A DNA stretch of 16,016 nucleotides from an uncultured Eubacteriales bacterium (GTDB lineage Bacteria; Bacillota; Clostridia; Christensenellales; CAG-138). The stretch is taken from positions 1 to 16,016 of the forward strand of contig URSN01000039.1 in assembly GCA_900550525.1 (NCBI GenBank), read 5' to 3'. Shown one piece after another: positions 1-6,403 of the stretch. Below the pieces are notes generated by a model. That model had not been told where the DNA came from. It searched no databases and saw only the letters and a list, made by a program, of their open reading frames with translations. The position numbers and the translations under genes were made by a program. Position 1 is the first letter of the stretch. Every line of letters begins with the position of its first letter.

Positions 1-42
1 CGCCTATCCGTTTTTTATTTTTTTTTTTTTTGTTTTTTTTTT
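1..42 (+). terminator. Possible 3' half of an intrinsic terminator at the window edge
   Basis: The window opens with CGCCTATCCG followed at once by a T-tract of about 32 bases broken by one A and one G. A GC-rich arm followed by a long T run is what the 3' half of a plus-strand rho-independent terminator looks like. The matching 5' arm (CGGATAGGCG) would lie outside the window, so this is inference. The T-tract is unusually long and could also be a contig-end or homopolymer artefact. Confidence 0.35.
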
Positions 43-231
43 GGGGTGTATGTCCTTGGGGTTTTGGGCCCCGGGGCCTGGGGTATGGGCGGGGGGTGGG
101 TGCCAATGGGGTGGGCGGGTAAGCACGCACCACGACGGGGGGATGGGGACGTGCAGCCAAAGCGCAGGCCGAGCGGCAAGCACCGTGCGCCGCGCGGACG
201 GGCGGGGGCGAGCGCAAGACGGGGCGGCGCT
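43..231. other. G-rich non-coding stretch
   Basis: The plus strand carries many runs of three or more G between about 57 and 120 (GGGG, GGGCCCCGGGG, GGGCGGGGGG and others) and a further run near 137-147. Such density allows G-quadruplex folding on this strand. The open frames here are long only because GC-rich DNA has few stops; none has a ribosome binding site or a recognisable domain. I see no gene. Confidence 0.5.
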
Positions 232-475
232 CCCGCGCGCCTGAAAAAGCTGCGCAAACGGCGACCCGCGCCCGTCGACAGCGCCCCACGCCCGCAAACA
301 GCGCCCCACGTCCGCCAACGATGTTCCCGCTCCCGGAAAGCCGCGCCGACAGCGCCCAGCGTTCACAATAGGCACCCCGCGCCGGAAAAGCCGTACAAAC
401 AGCGACCTGCGCCCACCAACCCCGCCCCGCACCCGAAAAAGCCGCGCCAACCCCGCCCCGCGCCTGCAGGCGGCG
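232..475. repeat. Degenerate ~50-bp direct repeats
   Basis: A motif of the form CCCGC-(N3-5)-GAAAAAGCC begins at 232, 326, 376 and 426. The last three are exactly 50 bases apart and the first lies 94 bases upstream, about two units. Between motifs recur CAAACAGCG-like and CCCGCCCCGC-like blocks. The copies are diverged, and translation in either direction gives only low-complexity R/G/P-rich sequence, so I read this as intergenic repeat DNA. It is not a CRISPR: copies are not identical and there are no unique spacers. Confidence 0.5.
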
Positions 476-528
476 CATTTGCGTCAGGCCGAATTGTGCA
501 AAAAATTCCATCGGAACGAATTTTATGG

Positions 529-557
529 TTGACATTTTGTGGTTTCCGCTTTATAAT
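529..557 (+). promoter_or_regulatory. Perfect consensus sigma-A promoter
   Basis: TTGACA (529-534), a 17-base spacer, and TATAAT (552-557) match the vegetative sigma-A consensus at all twelve positions. Transcription should start near 564, giving a leader of about 169 nt before the TTG start of the small secreted protein gene. It is the closest match to consensus in the window and implies strong transcription. No operator-like palindrome overlaps it; the only clear dyad is the 14-bp CGCCCGCGCGGGCG at 648-661 in the leader. Confidence 0.85.
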
Positions 558-732
558 ACTTATAGAAATCAGCAACATGATTTTTAATCGATATTTTCAG
601 TCAGTATTAGTAATCACGGAACCCCTACCTGCAAGCAAGGAACCGCCCGCCCGCGCGGGCGCAAGGATTCGGCACTCATTGCAAGGAACTGCACCCAACG
701 AAGGAACCGACAACGAAAGGAGAGCGATCCCA

Positions 733-1089
733 TTGAAAAATGCGCTGCTTTGCATGGGCTCCCGCCTCCTGCCGTTGCCTGCCATGGCGGGGAGCGCGCT
801 TGCCGCGAGCTTTTCCGGGAGGATCTGGACGGGCAAACCCATCGGAGGCAGGGGCGGCATGGGGTATTACTGCACGGCTGCGCAGAACACGTCCCCCAAC
901 AGCGTCAACCCCGTGGCCCATGCCGAGGCGTACCGCAACGGCGCCCTGCTGGCCAGCCAAACCATCTACAGCAACAAGCGGTGCGTGGCGAACTGCGGGA
1001 ACATGAACAAGCCCACATCCGGCTACGGCTATTATAAGCAAGTGGACGGCTTTGCCGACGCGACCTTCACCGCCGGCGCATGGGACTGA
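733..1089 (+). CDS. Small secreted protein, bacteriocin-like or signal candidate, exported or sensed by the adjacent ABC system
   Basis: 118 residues, no family recognised. The TTG at 733 is chosen because AAAGGAG (716-722) lies 10 bases upstream; the next in-frame ATG (754) has no ribosome binding site. Residues 1-24 resemble a signal peptide: Lys2, a hydrophobic stretch with one Arg, then SALA|A with small residues at -3 and -1. The predicted mature part (25-118, ~94 residues) is rich in G, N, S, T, Y and A, has three cysteines (YYC near 50, RCVANC near 80) and ends in AGAWD. A perfect promoter precedes it and an intrinsic terminator overlaps its end, which supports a real, highly transcribed gene. 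Size, secretion signal and the transporter behind it resemble lactococcin 972-type loci, but I see no clear sequence match. It could instead be a signal peptide or a transporter substrate. Confidence 0.7.
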   Translation: MKNALLCMGSRLLPLPAMAGSALAASFSGRIWTGKPIGGRGGMGYYCTAAQNTSPNSVNPVAHAEAYRNGALLASQTIYSNKRCVANCGNMNKPTSGYGYYKQVDGFADATFTAGAWD

Positions 1090-1107
1090 CCCACCTGCGC
1101 CTTTTTT
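1075..1107 (+). terminator. Intrinsic terminator/attenuator overlapping the stop codon of the secreted protein gene
   Basis: GGCGCA-TGGG (1075-1084), loop ACTGA (1085-1089), CCCA-(CC bulge)-TGCGCC (1090-1101), then six T (1102-1107). The TGA stop (1087-1089) sits in the loop, so the hairpin can form only once ribosomes clear it. It separates a probably abundant peptide mRNA from the transporter genes, which would be reached by read-through: no convincing second promoter is visible between 1108 and 1184. Confidence 0.75.
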
Positions 1108-1184
1108 GACGCCTGATCCCTGACCGCTCCGCAATCAGTGCCGAAGTCCCTTTATCACCGGGAAAAGCGTTAGGAGATGTGCCG

Positions 1185-2276
1185 ATGCTGCGACTTGCCG
1201 TTACCAATTTTTTCCGGCTGTGCCGGCGGAACGCGGCGTTTTCCCTGCTGTCCTTTGTGTGCCTGGCCTGCGCGTTCGCCAGCTTTATCTTCATACAGGA
1301 GTTTGGATACTATAAATACGTCGAGATTGTCGAGCGGGACAGGGAGACGCAGACGCTGTTCTTCATGTGCTCGGAGGAGGCGACGGCGCAGGACGTATAC
1401 CGCGCGCTCTGCGGCGGCGATTTCCCCGAGATCGCGTCCGTCACGGCGTCCGGCGAATGGTACGCGGGCATCGACTGGGGCGAGGGGGAGGAGTGGTATA
1501 CGCCGTACGGCCGCTTCTTCACCCGCGAGGAGGTGGAGCGCGGGGCGGCCGTGGCCCTGCTGGGGACGGGCTACATCGGGTCGCTCCCGCCGGAGCAGAT
1601 CGATACCATCTGGGAAACGGGGATCGAGATCAACGGGCGGCATTTCGATGCGATCGGGAGCCATTATTTCAACCTGTCGCTGGAGGGGGCGGTCCCGGCG
1701 GACCTGCGCGCGACGGAGGTGCCGGCCCCCATCCTCATCCCGCTGCGGGCGTTCTGGGAGAGCGGGCTTGCGGCCGACAAGCTGCGCTGCGTCTTTGCCG
1801 TGCCGCTGACGGAGGAACAGATCGCAAAGATCGATGCGCTGCTGCGCACATACGCCGATATCCATTCCGTCTCCCTGCCCACGACGGGGAATTACTACGC
1901 GGTCGCGGTCTATTTGAACCAGGTGCTCCCCTATACCCTGATCATCCTGCTGTCGCTGATCAGCACGGCCGCCGTGCTGCTGCACTGGCTGCGCAGGGAG
2001 TTCGTCCGCTACAGGATCTACCTGATCTGCGGGGCGAGGCGCTCTCAGATCGTCTGTCTGCTGTCGGTCGCCATCGCGCTGCTCGTCACGGCCGCGTACC
2101 TGTTTGCCGGCGCGCTGCTCGCGCTGGTCACAAGGGTCGCGCCGGCGGGCGCGCTGCTGCGCCTGCCCTGGCGGTTCCACGCGGCCATCTATGCGGGCAT
2201 GCTGCTGCTTGCGCTGCTTGCGGTCAACTGCAAGGCGCTGCCGCTCCTGTTCCGCGGCAGGCTGCTCGAACAATAA
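1185..2276 (+). CDS. ABC transporter permease, MacB/FtsX-like (first of two)
   Basis: 363 residues. ATG 1185 is preferred over GTG 1179 because AGGAG (1172-1176) lies 8 bases from 1185 but only 2 from 1179. Topology is that of a MacB/FtsX-type permease: a basic N-terminus, TM1 at about 17-37, an extracytoplasmic domain of roughly 200 residues, then three helices at about 247-270, 289-315 and 329-352. The half between TM2 and TM3 carries a basic loop (WLRREFVRYRIYLICGARRSQ) like the FtsX coupling region. Such permeases work as dimers with a LolD/MacB-like ATPase, moving or sensing substrates at the outer face of the membrane rather than importing nutrients. It follows the secreted protein gene and precedes a second permease by 17 bases. 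The extracytoplasmic domain resembles nothing I can name. Confidence 0.8.
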   Translation: MLRLAVTNFFRLCRRNAAFSLLSFVCLACAFASFIFIQEFGYYKYVEIVERDRETQTLFFMCSEEATAQDVYRALCGGDFPEIASVTASGEWYAGIDWGEGEEWYTPYGRFFTREEVERGAAVALLGTGYIGSLPPEQIDTIWETGIEINGRHFDAIGSHYFNLSLEGAVPADLRATEVPAPILIPLRAFWESGLAADKLRCVFAVPLTEEQIAKIDALLRTYADIHSVSLPTTGNYYAVAVYLNQVLPYTLIILLSLISTAAVLLHWLRREFVRYRIYLICGARRSQIVCLLSVAIALLVTAAYLFAGALLALVTRVAPAGALLRLPWRFHAAIYAGMLLLALLAVNCKALPLLFRGRLLEQ

Positions 2277-2293
2277 ACAGGGAGGAGGCCGAC

Positions 2294-3451
2294 ATGAAAA
2301 CGGTATTCATCGCATGCAGGCTTCTCTGGAAACGGAAGCTGGCCAACCTTGCGCTGATCCTTCAGGTCCTGTTCTCCGTCATCACGCTCGCGCAGCTGTT
2401 CGTCTTTGTCGCGGACCATGTGGACAGCGTGCGCGCGGTCGGCGAGCTGCCGTATGAAAACGCGGTCGCCATGGCCGTGTACGACTACTGCGACCCGGAG
2501 CAGACGCGGCGGCAGGTCCTGTCCTCGCCGCAGGTCGCGGCCGTCGGCGAGGTCTATCTGGGCGGGCTGTCGTTCAACGGCGTCTACTGCAACCTCGCCG
2601 TCTATGATGAAGCGATCATCGAGCGGTACACGCCTTCGATCGGGCAGGGGGAATGGCTTTCGTCCGCCCCGGGCGGCTCCGCGCGGGCGGAGGCCGTCGT
2701 TTCCGGCGAGCTGGGCCTTCAGGTGGGGGACACGGCGACGATCCTGCTGCCGAGCAACAAAAACCGGGAGATCGTCGTGACCGGCGTGCTGAAAACGCCG
2801 GCGCAGTATTTCCACCCCAGCGGCGCGGCCAGCCCGGCCTATTTCTCCGCCGAGATGGTGGTCAGCCGGGAGCCGGCGATCCTCCTGCGCGCGGCCGATC
2901 TCGACGAGCTGACGGGGTTTGGCGCGCCGGTCAGCCTGTTCGTCTTTTTGCAGCCGGGCACGGCGGAGGCGGACGCCGGCGCGCTGCTGGATGAATGGAG
3001 CCGCTACGGCGAGGCGACGCCGATGGAGTCGCTCTTTGAGACCTACTACCGCAATGCGGAGGTGATGATCGGGCTGGGCGCGATCACCTTCCTCGTGTTC
3101 CTGGCGGCGGCCGCCACGGGCGTGCTCGGCAACAACGTGATCCAGTCCATGCGCAACCGGCGGCTGTTCACCGTGTACTACCTGCTCGGCATGGACTGGA
3201 AGCGCGGCGTGCTTGCGGAGGTCATCCGCGTGGGCGTGCTGCTGGCGGTGACGATGGCGCTCTGCGTGCTCGCAGGGCGCTACGGGCTGCTGATGCTCGA
3301 GTGGATGAGCCCGCTGCGCGCCGTGCTGTTCTACGGGATCGTCCTGCTGTACCTGCTGGTCATGTTCGCCGCGGTCGGGGCGGGGTTCCTGCTCAGGCTC
3401 ATGCGGACGGACATCTCCACGTCGCTCAAAGAACTGCATCAGGGGGAGTAA
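2294..3451 (+). CDS. ABC transporter permease, MacB/FtsX-like (second of two)
   Basis: 385 residues from ATG 2294, preceded by GGAGGAGG (2281-2288). Same plan as its upstream partner: TM1 about 16-40, a large extracytoplasmic domain (41-255) including a stretch typical of MacB-type periplasmic cores (VVSGELGLQVGDTATILLPS), then TM2 257-279, TM3 309-331, TM4 343-365. The loop after TM2 (NNVIQSMRNRRLFTVYYLLG) fits the FtsX coupling helix that docks on the ATPase. The two permeases differ in sequence and probably form a heterodimer. In lactococcin 972-type loci the membrane component is usually one ~700-residue protein; two ~370-residue halves would be an equivalent split layout, which is inference. 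The ATPase follows after four bases. Confidence 0.82.
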   Translation: MKTVFIACRLLWKRKLANLALILQVLFSVITLAQLFVFVADHVDSVRAVGELPYENAVAMAVYDYCDPEQTRRQVLSSPQVAAVGEVYLGGLSFNGVYCNLAVYDEAIIERYTPSIGQGEWLSSAPGGSARAEAVVSGELGLQVGDTATILLPSNKNREIVVTGVLKTPAQYFHPSGAASPAYFSAEMVVSREPAILLRAADLDELTGFGAPVSLFVFLQPGTAEADAGALLDEWSRYGEATPMESLFETYYRNAEVMIGLGAITFLVFLAAAATGVLGNNVIQSMRNRRLFTVYYLLGMDWKRGVLAEVIRVGVLLAVTMALCVLAGRYGLLMLEWMSPLRAVLFYGIVLLYLLVMFAAVGAGFLLRLMRTDISTSLKELHQGE

Positions 3452-3455
3452 AACG

Positions 3456-4124
3456 GTGTTGATCGAATTAAAGGGAATTGAAAAGACCTTCCAAGCGCGG
3501 GGCGACGCCGCGCCGGTGCGGGTGCTCAAGGGCGTCGACCTTGCGATCGAGCGCGGCGAGATGGTCGCCATCAAGGGCTCGTCCGGCGCGGGCAAGTCCA
3601 CGCTGCTGCACATCCTCGGCTGCCTCGACAGGCCGACGGGCGGCACATACCTGCTCGAGGGCGCGGACGTGGCGAAGGAGCCGCCCGCAAGGCTCGCGCA
3701 GATCCGCAACGGGAAGTTCGGCTTCATCATGCAGCATTTCGCGCTGGTGGAGGAGGATACCGCGCTGCAAAACGTCGCGATCCCGCTGCTGTTTAGCAAA
3801 ACGCCGTTCTCGCTGATCGACGCGTGCGCGCTGGAGCAGCTGCGGCGGATCGGCATCGCGCACCTGGCCAAAAAGCGCGTCGCCAAGCTGTCCGGCGGCG
3901 AAAAGCAGCGCGTCGCCATCGCCCGCGCGCTGGTCAACGGGCCGGAAATCATCCTGGCGGACGAGCCGACGGGCGCGCTCGACAGCGAAAACGCCGCCAT
4001 GATCATGGGGATCTTCAAGGAGCTGAACGCGCAGGGCAAGACGATCATCATCGTCACGCACGAGGCGTTCGTGGCCGAGATGTGCGGCCGGGTGATCGTC
4101 ATATCGGACGGAAAGATCCTCTGA
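3456..4124 (+). CDS. ABC transporter ATPase, LolD/MacB-like (bacteriocin-export type)
   Basis: 222 residues, the normal length for this class. GTG 3456 has AGGGGGAG (3441-3448) 7 bases upstream; a TTG follows immediately at 3459. All nucleotide-binding motifs are intact: Walker A GSSGAGKST (41-49), Q-loop Gln93, signature LSGGEKQR (145-152), Walker B IILADEP (165-171), D-loop ALD (174-176), H-loop His202. The segment after the Q-loop (FALVEEDTALQNVAIPLLFSK) resembles the ATPases annotated as lactococcin 972-group exporters, which from memory share an FALIE-type stretch here. It should energise the two permeases just upstream. The reading as peptide export or immunity rests on this resemblance and the linked secreted protein; cell-envelope stress sensing is the main alternative. 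Confidence 0.88.
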   Translation: MLIELKGIEKTFQARGDAAPVRVLKGVDLAIERGEMVAIKGSSGAGKSTLLHILGCLDRPTGGTYLLEGADVAKEPPARLAQIRNGKFGFIMQHFALVEEDTALQNVAIPLLFSKTPFSLIDACALEQLRRIGIAHLAKKRVAKLSGGEKQRVAIARALVNGPEIILADEPTGALDSENAAMIMGIFKELNAQGKTIIIVTHEAFVAEMCGRVIVISDGKIL

Positions 4125-4294
4125 CGGCGGACGGCCGCCCGCCGCCCGCCCGCAGCATGGCGGCCGCGCCCCGTCCGTGCTGCGGAGCCGCGGGGGAAGC
4201 CGCCCGCCGTGCCCCGTCCTGCCCGCCGCGGCCCGCGTCCGAAACCGCCCTGCGCCCCGCCGCCCGCCCGCTTGCGCAGATCATATATTTTTTC
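4125..4294. other. GC-rich intergenic spacer with a weak terminator-like hairpin
   Basis: No gene visible. CTGCGC (4250-4255) and GCGCAG (4274-4279) can form a 6-bp stem with an 18-base loop, followed by a T-rich stretch (4285-4293). This is a weak candidate terminator for the ABC transporter operon just before the next promoter. Confidence 0.3.
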
Positions 4295-4323
4295 TTGACA
4301 CGGCGCGGGCGGCATGCTATCAT
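4295..4323 (+). promoter_or_regulatory. Sigma-A promoter of the T-box/trpB unit
   Basis: TTGACA (4295-4300), a 17-base spacer, and TATCAT (4318-4323) preceded by an extended -10 TGC (4315-4317). Transcription should begin near 4330, at the 5' end of the T-box leader. Confidence 0.8.
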
Positions 4324-4329
4324 AAGCTA

Positions 4330-4600
4330 AACCGTTGAGGAAGTGTAAGTACTTCATGAATGCTCCGGTAAAGAGAGCCGCGTCTGGTGGAAAGCGGCGC
4401 GGGGCGCATGGACGAATGGGCTTCTGAGGGCGAGCTGAATCCAGCAGTAGGCGAGCCGGGCGACCCTCCGTCAATGGGTCGGCATATGTTGGTATGCGCA
4501 GAGTGGGCGCCGTTGGCGCCAAGCCGGGTGGCACCGCAGGAGAAACGCTTCATGCACGCTCCTGTCCCAGCAAACGCTTTGGGATAGGGGCGTTTTTCTA
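4330..4600 (+). promoter_or_regulatory. T-box riboswitch, tryptophan specificity
   Basis: The leader has the standard T-box parts in order. Stem I carries the loop-E pair AGTA (4348-4351) and GAA (4414-4416), and the GAA is followed at once by TGG (4417-4419), the expected specifier position, which reads tryptophan. Distal stem I motifs are AGAGAG (4372-4377) and GGTGGAAAGC (4386-4395). A stem III hairpin GGCGCC-GTT-GGCGCC lies at 4506-4520. The T-box sequence AAGCCGGGTGGCACCGC (4521-4537) holds TGGC (4529-4532), which pairs with the GCCA end of an uncharged tRNA; bacterial tRNA-Trp has G as discriminator base. Uncharged tRNA-Trp would stabilise the antiterminator and let transcription enter trpB. 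Family and specificity are strongly supported; the exact fold was not computed. Confidence 0.9.
4556..4599 (+). terminator. Regulatory terminator of the T-box leader
   Basis: ACGCTCCTGTCCCA (4556-4569) pairs over 14 bases, with two G-U wobbles, with TGGGATAGGGGCGT (4580-4593). The loop is 10 bases and the T run (TTTTTCT, 4593-4599) follows. This is the terminator that competes with the T-box antiterminator. Confidence 0.88.
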
Positions 4601-4637
4601 TCCCGAAAATCTGCAACGGCCGGAAAGGAGAGAAAAC

Positions 4638-6023
4638 ATGAAGGCACAGGACATCCCGTACAAGATCTATCTGGAAGAAAAGGAGATCCCGCGGCAGTGG
4701 TACAACGTGCGCGCCGACATGCGCAGCAAGCCCGCGCCGCTGCTCAACCCCGGCACGCGCGAGCCCATGCACGCCGAGGAGCTCGAGGCGGTGTTCTGCC
4801 GCGAGCTGGTGCGCCAGGAGCTCGACGACGATACCGCATGGATCGACATCCCGGAGGAGATCGTCCGCTTCTACAAGATGTACCGCCCCTCGCCGCTGGT
4901 GCGCGCCTACTTCCTGGAAAAGGCGCTCGACACGCCCGCGAAGATCTATTACAAGTTCGAGGGCAACAACACCAGCGGCAGCCACAAGCTCAACTCCGCC
5001 ATCGCGCAGGCGTACTACGCCAAGCAGCAGGGCCTCAGGGGCGTGACCACGGAGACGGGCGCCGGCCAGTGGGGCACCGCGCTGTCCATGGCGTGCGCCT
5101 ATTTCGGCCTGGACTGCAAGGTCTACATGGTCAAGGTCTCCTATGAGCAGAAGCCCTTCCGCCGCGAGGTCATGCGCACCTACGGCGCGTCCGTCACCCC
5201 CTCCCCGTCCGAGGAGACGGAGGTGGGCCGCCGCATCCTCGCGCAGTTCCCGGGCACGGGCGGGAGCCTGGGCTGCGCCATCTCGGAGGCGGTGGAGGCG
5301 GCCGCAAAGCACGAGGGCTACCGCTATGTGCTCGGCAGCGTGCTCAACCAGGTGCTGCTGCACCAGTCGATCATCGGGCTGGAGACCAAGGCGGCGCTCG
5401 ACAAGTACGGCATCGTGCCGGACGTCATCATCGGCTGCGCGGGCGGCGGCTCCAACCTGGGCGGGCTGATCTCGCCGTTCATGGGGGAGATGCTGCGCGG
5501 CGAGAAAAAGTACCGCTTTATCGCCGTGGAGCCGGCCTCCTGCCCGAGCCTGACGCGCGGCAAATTCGTCTACGACTTTTGCGATACGGGGCGCGTGTGC
5601 CCGCTGGCCAAGATGTATACGCTCGGCAGCAGCTTCATGCCCGCGGCCAACCATGCCGGCGGGCTGCGCTACCACGGGATGAGCTCCATCCTCTCGCAGC
5701 TGTACGCCGACGGGTATCTGGAGGCCGTGAGCGTGAAGCAGACGCAGGTGTTCGAGGCGGCGGAGCTGTTCGCCCGCACCGAGGGCACGCTGCCCGCGCC
5801 GGAGAGCAGCCACGCCATCCGCGCGGCCATCGACGAGGCGCTGCGCTGCAAGGAGACGGGCCGGGCCGAGACCATCGTGTGCGGCCTGACGGGCACCGGG
5901 TATTTCGACATGACCGCCTACGCCCGCTTCCACGACGGCGAGATGACCGACTACATCCCCACGGACGAGGAGATCGCGGCGAGCCTGGCGCAGACGCCGC
6001 ATTTCCCGGGCAACGAGGCGTAA
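4638..6023 (+). CDS. trpB: Tryptophan synthase beta chain, TrpB2-type
   Basis: 461 residues, the length of the long TrpB2 branch rather than the ~400-residue classical TrpB. ATG 4638 has AAAGGAG (4624-4630) 7 bases upstream. It is a PLP enzyme that condenses L-serine with indole to make L-tryptophan in the cytoplasm. Visible features: the PLP lysine in SGSHKLNSA (Lys117), the catalytic glutamate in TETGAGQWG (Glu139), and the phosphate-binding glycine loop GCAGGGSNLGG (269-273). GQWG in place of GQHG, together with the extended N-terminus, marks the TrpB2 type. No trpA or other trp gene adjoins it. A lone TrpB2 with a Trp T-box fits indole salvage or a back-up synthase induced when charged tRNA-Trp falls. 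It is a single-gene unit with its own promoter and terminator. Confidence 0.93.
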   Translation: MKAQDIPYKIYLEEKEIPRQWYNVRADMRSKPAPLLNPGTREPMHAEELEAVFCRELVRQELDDDTAWIDIPEEIVRFYKMYRPSPLVRAYFLEKALDTPAKIYYKFEGNNTSGSHKLNSAIAQAYYAKQQGLRGVTTETGAGQWGTALSMACAYFGLDCKVYMVKVSYEQKPFRREVMRTYGASVTPSPSEETEVGRRILAQFPGTGGSLGCAISEAVEAAAKHEGYRYVLGSVLNQVLLHQSIIGLETKAALDKYGIVPDVIIGCAGGGSNLGGLISPFMGEMLRGEKKYRFIAVEPASCPSLTRGKFVYDFCDTGRVCPLAKMYTLGSSFMPAANHAGGLRYHGMSSILSQLYADGYLEAVSVKQTQVFEAAELFARTEGTLPAPESSHAIRAAIDEALRCKETGRAETIVCGLTGTGYFDMTAYARFHDGEMTDYIPTDEEIAASLAQTPHFPGNEA

Positions 6024-6046
6024 CGGACGCGCGAAAGATCCCCACC

Positions 6047-6083
6047 GCGCGTGGCGGCCCGGACGGCCGCCCCGCGCTTTTTT
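6047..6083 (+). terminator. Intrinsic terminator after trpB
   Basis: GCGCG-T-GGCGGCC (6047-6059), loop CGGAC, GGCCGCC-C-CGCGC (6065-6077): 12 pairs with one mismatch, followed by six T (6078-6083). It lies 24 bases past the trpB stop. Confidence 0.88.
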
Positions 6084-6312
6084 GCGCCGTTTCTGCGCGC
6101 GGCCCCGCCCTGCGCGGCCCGCTCCTGACGCGGCGCGCGGCCCGACCCGCGAGCCCGCCGCACCCGAAGGCGGCGCTGCATAGGATGCCTGGCGCGGCGC
6201 GCCAACCCCACGCGTCCGCACCCCCAGATGGCATCGCCGGGCCGTGCCCCGCGCGCCCCTGCGGCGGCGGGGCGAATTCACGGGATTGTCACAATTATGC
6301 AACAGCCCTTAC
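6084..6312. other. GC-rich intergenic region, nothing recognised
   Basis: Between the trpB terminator and the hrcA promoter I see no open frame with a ribosome binding site, no clear promoter and no RNA motif. Composition is very GC-rich until about 6275, then becomes more AT-rich on approaching the promoter. Confidence 0.5.
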
Positions 6313-6341
6313 TTGACTTTGCGCCCCGCAGGCGGTATGCT
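6313..6341 (+). promoter_or_regulatory. Sigma-A promoter of the hrcA operon
   Basis: TTGACT (6313-6318), a 17-base spacer, and TATGCT (6336-6341). The predicted start near 6348 places the CIRCE operator immediately downstream, the usual geometry for HrcA repression. Confidence 0.75.
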
Positions 6342-6352
6342 TTTCGTAGTGG

Positions 6353-6379
6353 TTAGCACTCGATAGGCATGAGTGCTAA
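6353..6379 (+). promoter_or_regulatory. CIRCE operator (HrcA binding site)
   Basis: TTAGCACTC (6353-6361), 9 bases, GAGTGCTAA (6371-6379): a perfect 9-9-9 CIRCE element matching the canonical sequence at every arm position. The HrcA dimer encoded just downstream binds it and represses the operon; loss of active HrcA during heat stress relieves repression. It would also form a stem in the 5' end of the mRNA. Confidence 0.97.
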
Positions 6380-6403
6380 CAACGGCGAAAGGAGGTGGGC
6401 CCG

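Noticed and set aside
232..475. CRISPR array
   Set aside because: The 50-base units are diverged throughout, with no conserved repeat/unique spacer alternation and no cas genes.
46..732. Long open frame continuous with the secreted protein gene, giving a 347-residue protein
   Set aside because: It runs through repeats and G-runs, has no ribosome binding site at its start, and the perfect promoter at 529-557 lies inside it. The gene starts at TTG 733.
733..1089. Firm call of lactococcin 972 family bacteriocin
   Set aside because: Size, signal peptide and linked transporter fit, but I cannot align the mature sequence convincingly with that family.
1106..1184. Separate promoter for the permease genes
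   Set aside because: TTGACG at 1106-1111 overlaps the terminator T run and has no -10 at a suitable distance.
2189..4534. Long minus-strand open frame opposite the permease and ATPase genes
   Set aside because: It is a GC-driven shadow: Arg/Ala/His-rich with no domain, opposite genes with clear motifs.
4320..6302. Long minus-strand open frame opposite the T-box and trpB
   Set aside because: Low-complexity translation, and it runs antisense through a recognised riboswitch and enzyme gene.
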